A program made the position numbers and the translations under genes. Below, in pieces: positions 1 through 6,332 of a stretch of 16,934 nucleotides of DNA (its first letter is position 1; every line of letters begins with the position of its first letter). Source of the stretch: Prevotellamassilia sp. (GTDB lineage: Bacteria; Bacteroidota; Bacteroidia; Bacteroidales; Bacteroidaceae). Below the pieces are notes generated by a model. That model had not been told where the DNA came from. It did no database searches and worked only from the letters and a program-made list of their open reading frames with translations. The stretch covers positions 1 through 16,934 of the forward strand of contig JAHAWW010000070.1 in NCBI GenBank assembly GCA_018383375.1. Direction: 5' to 3'.

Positions 1-989
1 GTGAGGGCTCCGAATATGCGGCGCCAATGGCCATAGCGCAGGTTGAGCCAGAATTCTTCGAGGCTGCGGCCGAATTTTATCATAGGGTGACGCCAAGCCA
101 TAATGCGGTAGACGCGCCAGCGATAGGCCACATGGTCTGTGACGTGGAGGGGATGACGAAGAGGAAAATCGAGTGTGTGACGACCCATGGTGAAGATGCG
201 GCGGTAGCCATGCGGCATGGTCGAGAGGCTGCCGGCAAAGTGGGTGGAGTCGTCGCTCACACCGATATTGGTAATCATATTGACACGAGGCACTATGGCC
301 AATTGACCTTGAAGCAGCAGGGCAGCGTGGAAAATGGTTTCGTAAAATTCCTTCCCCGATGCTCTGTGGGCCCGGCACATAGGCAGAAAGTCTTTGCGCA
401 GCCGCCGCTCGCGAGTGAGTGCCTCTATACGGGAAACGGCCACGGGGTCGTCGAGCCAGGCGTAGTCGGCTTGCCACTTGTCGAAAACCCTTCGCCACGA
501 AGCCCAGCCCCAGATGCTGAAGTTGGTGGTGAAGAAATAGTCGTCGGTGCCGATGTCGGTGGTCTTTTCGTCGACGTTGAGGCCGGCAATCATACCGATG
601 CGTTCGTCGTCGGCATAGCGCTCGAGCATTTCTGCACAAAAGGGGATGAAAGAGTCGGAGACGACGTCGTCGTCTTCGAGTACAATGACACGGTCGGACA
701 GTGAGAAGGCCCAACGTTGTGCCAGATATTCAGAAGGGTCGCAACCCCGGTTGACGGTCTGATAATTGGTCTTTACCTCACACTGCCAGTCGACGTGGCT
801 CACCACCTCCCGGCAAGCCTTGATGCCCGGCAAGTCGGCTTCGCCTCGCGGTCCGTCTTGGTAAAGAAACAGACGTGAGGGGCGTGACTTCCGCACAGAC
901 TCAAACACACGACTCAGTGGTTCGGGCCTGTTGAAAAACAATATCAAGACGGCAGCGTCGGTCTTGAAAGGTGGAAGTGGTGCGGTCAT
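1..989 (-). CDS. Glycosyltransferase, HlpA-like family, 3' end beyond window
   Basis: The reverse strand is open from an ATG at 989 to the left edge (329 codons, no stop), so the C-terminus is missing. The start MTAPLPPFKTDAAVLILFFN, the acidic metal/nucleotide-sugar site LEDDDVVSDSF (about residues 104-114) and the aromatic stretch IWGWASWRRVFDKW (about 159-172) match a GT-A-fold group seen in Bacteroidetes polysaccharide loci, often labelled 'hemolytic protein HlpA-like' although the fold is that of a glycosyltransferase. The likely role is cytoplasmic transfer of a sugar from a nucleotide donor to a growing lipid-linked or surface glycan; donor and acceptor cannot be read from sequence. 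The start lies 31 bases after the LicD-family stop, in the same operon. The leader is A-rich, with no Shine-Dalgarno sequence. Confidence is high for glycosyltransferase and low for specificity. Confidence 0.85.
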   Translation of the reverse strand, partial: MTAPLPPFKTDAAVLILFFNRPEPLSRVFESVRKSRPSRLFLYQDGPRGEADLPGIKACREVVSHVDWQCEVKTNYQTVNRGCDPSEYLAQRWAFSLSDRVIVLEDDDVVSDSFIPFCAEMLERYADDERIGMIAGLNVDEKTTDIGTDDYFFTTNFSIWGWASWRRVFDKWQADYAWLDDPVAVSRIEALTRERRLRKDFLPMCRAHRASGKEFYETIFHAALLLQGQLAIVPRVNMITNIGVSDDSTHFAGSLSTMPHGYRRIFTMGRHTLDFPLRHPLHVTDHVAYRWRVYRIMAWRHPMIKFGRSLEEFWLNLRYGHWRRIFGAL

Positions 990-1020
990 GAGTGTGATTG
1001 TTTTTGAGTCGAAGAGTCTC

Positions 1021-1836
1021 TTAGTCTTTTTGACTTATGAGTTCAGGCACATAAAACACGGCGTGGCCGTGGCGTTTGTCTTCGGGTGGCAAACTCATAT
1101 AGTCACGATAGAGGTCGCGGAGATAGGCGTCGGGGTTGGCAGGAGCACTGAATGTCTCGCCCTCAAACATGATGTCGCAGACGGGAAAAACACTGTCGGT
1201 GCGGTGCATGATGCCGTAGCCGTTGTTGTTGAGCGTATTGGAGATGTATTCACCACGGCTGCGAAGGAGGCGGGCTGTGTGCCAGCAAAGACTCAACAAT
1301 GCGCGTTTGGCCCCGAAATAAAACAGTTCGGCCACCGACCGCCAAGAGTAGACGTGACGGGCGAGCAAGACGGCATTGGCTTTGTTGTAGCCACCGGCCA
1401 CACGCTTGACAAAACCGCGTGAGACTGAGGGATAGTCTATCATTGGGAAGATGTCGACAAACACGCCTTTGGCATAATCGAGACTGAAGTCGTCGTCGTA
1501 TTCCACAAAAAAGGAGTTGACATCGCGCACCTTATAGATGGGTAGGCGCAGGTTGGTGTCGGTCGCGGGCGATTGGATGATGAGCCCGTCGGGCAGGTCG
1601 CTGCGGCAGGCTTCGATAAATCGTGGCAGGTCTTCGCGGCGCATAGCGATGTCAATGTCGTCGTCCCATGGGATAAATCCGCCATGGCGAATTGCGCCGA
1701 GCAGGGTGCCGCCATCGAGCCAATAGACTATGTCGTGACGGCGACAGATGCGGTCTATTTCGCGCAAGATGGCGAGCTCTTTGAGTTGAAGTGCGCGCCG
1801 ATGGTTTTCGAGATATTGCTCAAGGGGTGTGGGCAT
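1021..1836 (-). CDS. LicD family phosphotransferase (possible ribitol-phosphate transferase)
   Basis: This 271-residue protein is the usual size for LicD-domain proteins. The family signature is clear near the N-terminus: YWLDGGTLLGAIRHGGFIPW, then DDDIDIAM (residues 58-65), whose aspartates bind metal in this nucleotidyltransferase-like fold. LicD proteins move a phospho-alcohol from a CDP carrier onto a glycan: phosphocholine in Streptococcus and Haemophilus, ribitol phosphate in the related animal proteins FKTN and FKRP. The gene immediately upstream encodes a probable CDP-ribitol synthase and no choline-activating gene is in view, so ribitol phosphate is the inferred cargo. No signal peptide or membrane segment is evident, suggesting cytoplasmic action before export. 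It starts 26 bases after the upstream stop. The family call is firm; the substrate is inference. Confidence 0.9.
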   Translation of the reverse strand: MPTPLEQYLENHRRALQLKELAILREIDRICRRHDIVYWLDGGTLLGAIRHGGFIPWDDDIDIAMRREDLPRFIEACRSDLPDGLIIQSPATDTNLRLPIYKVRDVNSFFVEYDDDFSLDYAKGVFVDIFPMIDYPSVSRGFVKRVAGGYNKANAVLLARHVYSWRSVAELFYFGAKRALLSLCWHTARLLRSRGEYISNTLNNNGYGIMHRTDSVFPVCDIMFEGETFSAPANPDAYLRDLYRDYMSLPPEDKRHGHAVFYVPELISQKD

Positions 1837-1862
1837 ATTATTGCTTTGAGTGAAGGCATTAT

Positions 1863-3236
1863 TTATGATTGTCCGCCCCGTCTGACGTCGATGACTTGGC
1901 CGGTGTAGTCGGTGAGCAGGGTGGCGACTGTGGCTCGGGCCACGGTTTCGGATTTGAGCAAAGTGTCGTCAGGTTCGGTGCCGAAGTTTTTCACTCTCAT
2001 CGGTGTTTTGGTGCGTTCGGGATTGATACAGTTCACGGCAATGCCGTCGGTGTCCCATTCCTGGGCTATGGCTTGGACGAAATTGACGATGGCGGCCTTG
2101 GTCGAGGAGTAGATGCTGTAGAAGGCTCGGCCTCGTGTGTAGCTGCTCGAGGTGAAGAAAATGAGTTTGCCTCGGCTTTTGGCCAAATGGTCGTGAGCGG
2201 CGAGCGCCACATTGACCACTCCGAGATAGTTGGTGTCGATGGCTCGGCGGATGGTGTCGTAGTCCATAGTGGCCAGCGGCTCTTTGTTGAGCACACCGGC
2301 TGTGTTGATGACGAAATCGATTTGGGCCTCTTTTGCAGCCACTTTGTCGAAAGCTTCACGGACGTCGGCCATTTGGCTCACGTCGGTGTGGGTGGTGCTG
2401 CGCGAAAAGGCGTAGACTCGACAACCAGACTCTTGGAGCAGGCGGGCCGTGTCGAGTCCAATGCCATAACTCCCACCAAAAACGACAGCCACCTTGCCGC
2501 TCAATCGGTCGGTGTCGGGCTTGATGTCGCCTTGCATTTCAAGACCGCGCAGTTGGAAGAGTTTATCGAGCAGATAGGTATCTTCTTTATATGTGAGTTT
2601 CATGTTGCTCTCTTCGCCCTTGACTAAAAAGACGGGCACTTCGGGCATGTATTTCACCACCACACCACAATCGTCGGTCACCTTGAAGGCCGGGTCTTTG
2701 AGTGCGCGGCGATAGGCTTCGGCAATGACGGCGAGACGAAAAGCTTGTGGGGTCTGACCGCGTTGCAGGCGTGAGCGGTCAGGGATGGTGGCGATGTGGT
2801 CGCCCTCGGCCTCGATGATGGTGTCGACGGCCGGCAGGGTGACATCAATGGCTTCGTGGATTTTGAGCGCTTCACACACGTCGTCGATGATGCGCTCAGA
2901 TACCAACGGCCTGACGGCATCGTGAAAGAGCAGATTGACCTCTTCGCCCTCGTATGCTCTGATGGCAGAGAGGCTGGAGTCGTAGCGCTCTTTGCCGCCA
3001 GCCAGAATTTTCTTCACCTTTTTCCATCCACTGCGCACGACGATGTTTTCGACTTCTGCCACATAGAAGGGGTTGGACACGATGGCAATTTCGTCGATGT
3101 GGGCATTGCGCTCGAAGGCGTCAATCGTGTGCTCAATGACGGTTTTGCCGGCCACTTTAAAAAATTGTTTCGGTGTGCTCAGTCCCAGGCGGCTGCCAAT
3201 GCCTCCTGCCAGCACGACGGCAATGTTTTTGATCAT
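1863..3236 (-). CDS. Bifunctional cytidylyltransferase / SDR oxidoreductase, CDP-ribitol synthase type
   Basis: A fused two-domain enzyme of 457 residues from the ATG at 3236. Residues 1-230 form an IspD/TarI-type cytidylyltransferase: LAGGIGSRLG (9-18), TPKQF (21-25), FHDAVRP (104-110), TDD (187-189). Residues 247-455 are a short-chain dehydrogenase: nucleotide loop GGSYGIG (254-260), NTAG (311-314), catalytic serine near 363, and YSSTK (Y376, K380). This arrangement matches Haemophilus Acs1/Bcs1, which reduces ribulose 5-phosphate to ribitol 5-phosphate and couples it to CTP, giving CDP-ribitol. The reading frame continues upstream to 3401, but that extension overlaps the preceding gene and is low-complexity, whereas MIKNIAVVLAGG is the canonical family start, 31 bases after the upstream stop. 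A plain 'IspD' label would be wrong. CDP with another polyol remains possible. Confidence 0.9.
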   Translation of the reverse strand: MIKNIAVVLAGGIGSRLGLSTPKQFFKVAGKTVIEHTIDAFERNAHIDEIAIVSNPFYVAEVENIVVRSGWKKVKKILAGGKERYDSSLSAIRAYEGEEVNLLFHDAVRPLVSERIIDDVCEALKIHEAIDVTLPAVDTIIEAEGDHIATIPDRSRLQRGQTPQAFRLAVIAEAYRRALKDPAFKVTDDCGVVVKYMPEVPVFLVKGEESNMKLTYKEDTYLLDKLFQLRGLEMQGDIKPDTDRLSGKVAVVFGGSYGIGLDTARLLQESGCRVYAFSRSTTHTDVSQMADVREAFDKVAAKEAQIDFVINTAGVLNKEPLATMDYDTIRRAIDTNYLGVVNVALAAHDHLAKSRGKLIFFTSSSYTRGRAFYSIYSSTKAAIVNFVQAIAQEWDTDGIAVNCINPERTKTPMRVKNFGTEPDDTLLKSETVARATVATLLTDYTGQVIDVRRGGQS

Positions 3237-3267
3237 AGCGTGAAGAGAGAGTGTGTCGTTTTTGCAA

Positions 3268-4251
3268 TTATTGTTTTTCGAGTTTGAAGAGGTCGCAGCC
3301 ATAGGCCGAGATGAAGGGGTAGAAGAAGCCCCGAATGCGTCCCTTGAGCCCTGTGGGGTTGCCGGGATAAACACGGTCGTAGTGTCGGCCGCAGAGCGCA
3401 CAAAGCCTCAGGGTGGAAAAGATGTTTCGCTTTGTCATCAATCGGGCCATGCGTGCGGGAACGGGTTGAAGTTCGGCGTCGATGTGGTCGGCCAGATAGT
3501 GATAGAGGCGGTTGAAATTGTGCTTTTTTTGCAAATGCCGCCGATGGAAATACCCCAAGAGGTAGGGCTGCCATGTGGGATGGTCGGCCGGTTCCCAGCG
3601 CCCGCGTTTCTTCACCCTTGTCGTGGCCGAACCGACATAGTGTCGGTGCCAGTTGAGCGGTTCGTCCACCCGTCGTATGCCGTGCCCCATCAGAGCGTGA
3701 AACGAAATCCACCAGTCATAATAAATCATATAGTCCCAGTGCTTGATGCTGTGGAAGAAATCTCGGCGCATCAGCATGGTGTGGCCTGGTGTGCAATCGT
3801 AGAAGAGGATGTGCTCGAAATCGGTGCGTGGCTTGACCAGCACGTGGAGCGGCTCTTTGTATTCTGGGTCGGTATAGTATGCCGATATGCAGAGATCGGC
3901 CTGCCCGATGGTCTCTATTTGTCGGCGTATTTTTTGTGGAAACCAAATGTCGTCTTGGTCGCAAAGGGCGATAAAATCGCCTTCAGCCTTGAGCGCTGCA
4001 GTGTGGAAATTCCGGTTGAAGCCCAGACATTGCTCGTTAAAAAACAAGCGGATGTTATTGTGTCGGGTCGCATAGTCTTGGAGCAGTTGGCGTGTGCCAT
4101 CGGTCGACCCGTCGTCTTGTATGATGATTTCATGGAGCGGATAGTCGCCGGCCAGCACCGAATCGAGCTGTTCGCGCAAGAAGGCCATACCGTTGTAGGT
4201 GCACATCACCACCGATACCCGCTCATGCCGTATGTTGTTTGTCGCAGTCAT
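3268..4251 (-). CDS. Family 2 glycosyltransferase (rhamnosyltransferase-like)
   Basis: This 327-residue GT2 enzyme begins with a canonical GT-A core: VSVVMCTYNGMAFLREQLDS (12-31), IIIQDDGSTDGT (42-53) and the metal-binding ALCDQDDIWF (95-104). The set STDGT...LCDQDD is typical of bacterial rhamnosyl- and related glycosyltransferases of O-antigen and capsule loci. A later YYDWWISF segment fits the acceptor region. It has no signal peptide or clear membrane helices and would act at the cytoplasmic face. Its ATG shares one base with the lgt stop codon (TAATG), a layout that usually means translation is coupled to lgt. The next gene, the CDP-ribitol synthase, starts 31 bases downstream. Donor sugar cannot be deduced. 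Confidence 0.9.
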   Translation of the reverse strand: MTATNNIRHERVSVVMCTYNGMAFLREQLDSVLAGDYPLHEIIIQDDGSTDGTRQLLQDYATRHNNIRLFFNEQCLGFNRNFHTAALKAEGDFIALCDQDDIWFPQKIRRQIETIGQADLCISAYYTDPEYKEPLHVLVKPRTDFEHILFYDCTPGHTMLMRRDFFHSIKHWDYMIYYDWWISFHALMGHGIRRVDEPLNWHRHYVGSATTRVKKRGRWEPADHPTWQPYLLGYFHRRHLQKKHNFNRLYHYLADHIDAELQPVPARMARLMTKRNIFSTLRLCALCGRHYDRVYPGNPTGLKGRIRGFFYPFISAYGCDLFKLEKQ

Positions 4252-5111
4252 TACCGGTCAGTTTTTTCGCCCCATTTCTTGCAGAGCTTGCCGCCCACGA
4301 GGCAATAGACTCCGATGATGATGAAGGGTATGCTCAAGAGCTGCCCTTGGTTGAGGCCTATGGTGCCCACCATGCTCACCTCCCAAGACTCTTGCACCTC
4401 TTTGATGAATTCCACGAGGAAACGGAAGGTGAATATAGCCGTGAGGCACCAGCCGAAAAACATACCCGTACCCACCTTTGTGCGGTAGCGGCGATAGAGC
4501 CACAATCCCACAAAGAAGAAAACGAAATAGGCCACGGCCTCAAAGAGCTGAGCCGGATAGCGCGGCAAGACATCGCCATTGGCCGCAAAGACAAAACCGA
4601 AGTCAGTGCCCGTGTATTTGCCCACAATCTCTGAGTTCATCAAGTTGCCCAGACGAATGCAACAAGCCGCAATGGGAGTGGCAATGGCAATGTTGTCGAG
4701 CACGCGCAAGAGGTTGACTTTGGTCTTTTTGACATAGAGCCAAAGGGCAATCATCAAGCCCAGTGTGCCGCCGTGCGAGGCCAAACCGGCATATCCAGTG
4801 CAGCGCCAGCCTTCGGCCGTCTCTCTGATGGGCAGCAACATCTCGATGGGATGAGAGAGAAAATAGCCCGGTTCGTAGAGCAGGCAGTGCCCCAGGCGGG
4901 CGCCCAACAGGATGCCGATGAAGCAATAGTAAAAGAGGGGCTCGAAAGTGCCGGCCGGCATTTTTTGCCGTCGATAGAGCCACAGCATAACAAAATAGGC
5001 TGCCACCAGTCCGATGCACCATAGTGCGCCGTACCAATGAATGGTGAAACTGCCCACGCTCACGAGGTCTTTGCTTGGCTCCCATATGATATATAACAGA
5101 TGTGGGCTCAT
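4251..5111 (-). CDS. lgt: Prolipoprotein diacylglyceryl transferase Lgt
   Basis: Lgt is an inner-membrane enzyme that moves diacylglycerol from phosphatidylglycerol to the lipobox cysteine of prolipoproteins, the first step of lipoprotein maturation. The 286-residue length is normal. Family motifs include GARLGHCLLYEP (70-81), GLASHGG (109-115; H113 corresponds to the essential histidine of E. coli Lgt), IRLGNLMNSEIVGK (152-165, with the conserved R153), RYPAQLFEA (184-192) and GLNQGQLLSIP (252-262). Several hydrophobic segments are visible, for example near 27-46, 58-80, 116-126, 193-206 and 259-273. The gene lies 110 bases after ychF, with a palindrome between, and overlaps the next glycosyltransferase by one base. 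No broken motif is seen. Confidence 0.97.
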   Translation of the reverse strand: MSPHLLYIIWEPSKDLVSVGSFTIHWYGALWCIGLVAAYFVMLWLYRRQKMPAGTFEPLFYYCFIGILLGARLGHCLLYEPGYFLSHPIEMLLPIRETAEGWRCTGYAGLASHGGTLGLMIALWLYVKKTKVNLLRVLDNIAIATPIAACCIRLGNLMNSEIVGKYTGTDFGFVFAANGDVLPRYPAQLFEAVAYFVFFFVGLWLYRRYRTKVGTGMFFGWCLTAIFTFRFLVEFIKEVQESWEVSMVGTIGLNQGQLLSIPFIIIGVYCLVGGKLCKKWGEKTDR

Positions 5112-5221
5112 GTTTTTTTGTTTGGTTTAAGAGTCTGAGAGATTAAGAGATGTGAGCGGCCGCTCATTCCTGTATTGCACAAACTTGCAGGGCTTGCCTT
5201 TGCCTCTTTGTCTAGAAGAAG
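5112..5221 (-). promoter_or_regulatory. ychF-lgt spacer: GC-rich palindrome and A-rich leader of lgt
   Basis: This 110-base spacer is the only sizeable gap in the minus-strand operon. At 5153-5166 it contains a perfect 14-base palindrome, TGAGCGGCCGCTCA. As RNA this could only make a short 5-base stem with a tiny loop and no U-run follows, so it is a poor intrinsic terminator; as DNA it could be a dimeric operator. Downstream, towards lgt, comes a CT-rich stretch with AGACTCTT (5136-5129), then ACCAAACAAAAAAAC directly before the ATG, the A-rich type of ribosome entry used in Bacteroidetes. I found no good TTTG/TAnnTTTG promoter here. Function is unproven. Confidence 0.45.
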
Positions 5222-6325
5222 TCACACATTAAATCGGAAGTGCATAATGTCGCCGTCTTGCACCACATATTCTTTGCCTTCCACATGGAGCAATCCGGCC
5301 TCGCGCACAGCAGCTTCAGAGCCCAAGCGCACATAGTCGTCGTATTTGATGACCTCGGCACGGATGAAACCCTTCTCAAAGTCGGTGTGGATGACGCCGG
5401 CACATTGCGGTGCTTTCCATCCTCGGCGATAGGTCCAAGCCTTCACCTCCATCTCGCCGGCCGTGATGAACGTCTCGAGACAGAGCATCTTGTAGGCCGC
5501 TTTGATGAGACGGTTGCAACCGCTCTCTTCCAGTCCCACGTCTTGGAGAAACATCTGTCGTTCTTCGTAGCTTTCAAGTTCGGCAATGTCGGCTTCGGTC
5601 TGTGCGGCCAAGACGAGTACCTCGGCACCTTCGTCTTTCACCGCTTCGCGCACCTCGTCGACATAGTGGTTGCCCGTGGCGGCAGAGCCTTCATCCACAT
5701 TACATACATAAAGCACGGGTTTGGAGGTGAGCAAAAACAGTCCCCGCGCCGCTTTTTGCTCGTCGGGCGACTCAAACTGCACGCTTCGCGCCGAGCGGCC
5801 TTGAAGCAGGGCTTCGCGATAGGCTGTCAAGACGTCATATTCGGTCTTGGCGTTTTTTTCGCCGCCCACTTTGGCAATTTTTTCTACGCGTTTGATGCGG
5901 TTTTCCACCGTCTCGAGGTCTTTGAGTTGGAGCTCGGTGTCGATAATTTCTTTGTCTCTCACGGGGTTGACCGAACCGTCCACGTGCACCACATTGCCGT
6001 CGTCGAAACAGCGCAACACATGGATGATGGCGTCGGTCTCGCGGATGTTGCCCAAAAACTGATTGCCCAGGCCCTCACCTTTGGAGGCTCCTTTCACCAA
6101 GCCGGCGATGTCGACGATTTCAACCGTGGTGGGGACGATGCGCCCGGGATGAACCAATTCGGCCAACCGGTTGAGCCGCTCGTCGGGGACGGTGATGACG
6201 CCCACATTAGGCTCGATGGTACAGAATGGGAAATTTGCCGATTGCGCTTTAGCGTTGCTCAGGCAGTTAAATAGGGTCGATTTGCCCACGTTGGGCAGGC
6301 CGACGATGCCACATTGTAAACTCAT
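5222..6325 (-). CDS. ychF: Ribosome-binding ATPase YchF (OBG family)
   Basis: YchF/OLA1 proteins are cytoplasmic P-loop NTPases that prefer ATP to GTP, bind ribosomes, and have been linked to translation and stress responses. The 367-residue length is standard. Visible motifs are the P-loop GLPNVGKS (9-16), G3 motif DIAGLVKGASKGEGLGNQF (72-90) and the altered base-recognition motif NVDE (209-212) in place of the NKxD of true GTPases, the hallmark of ATP preference. A coiled helical insertion follows (about 125-175), and the C-terminus carries a TGS domain (about 280-365) ending DGDIMHFRFNV. The start MSLQCGIVGLPN is the family start. It begins 7 bases after the yfhO-family stop and is very likely co-transcribed with it. 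Confidence 0.97.
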   Translation of the reverse strand: MSLQCGIVGLPNVGKSTLFNCLSNAKAQSANFPFCTIEPNVGVITVPDERLNRLAELVHPGRIVPTTVEIVDIAGLVKGASKGEGLGNQFLGNIRETDAIIHVLRCFDDGNVVHVDGSVNPVRDKEIIDTELQLKDLETVENRIKRVEKIAKVGGEKNAKTEYDVLTAYREALLQGRSARSVQFESPDEQKAARGLFLLTSKPVLYVCNVDEGSAATGNHYVDEVREAVKDEGAEVLVLAAQTEADIAELESYEERQMFLQDVGLEESGCNRLIKAAYKMLCLETFITAGEMEVKAWTYRRGWKAPQCAGVIHTDFEKGFIRAEVIKYDDYVRLGSEAAVREAGLLHVEGKEYVVQDGDIMHFRFNV

Positions 6326-6332
6326 TGGATTT

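Noticed and set aside
27..704. 225-codon plus-strand frame at the left edge
   Set aside because: The opposite strand reads as a full glycosyltransferase with LEDDDVV and GWASWRRVF; the plus frame is its shadow.
3253..4308. 351-codon plus-strand frame across the glycosyltransferase
   Set aside because: Antisense to a GT2 gene with canonical motifs and spanning its boundaries; no domain seen.
5112..5221. Intrinsic terminator after ychF
   Set aside because: The palindrome has no proper loop and no U-run, so read-through from ychF to lgt is more likely than not.
5240..6274. 344-codon plus-strand frame opposite ychF
   Set aside because: It lies wholly antisense to a clear YchF with all motifs; its translation has no recognisable domain. 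It is a by-product of GC-rich codon use.
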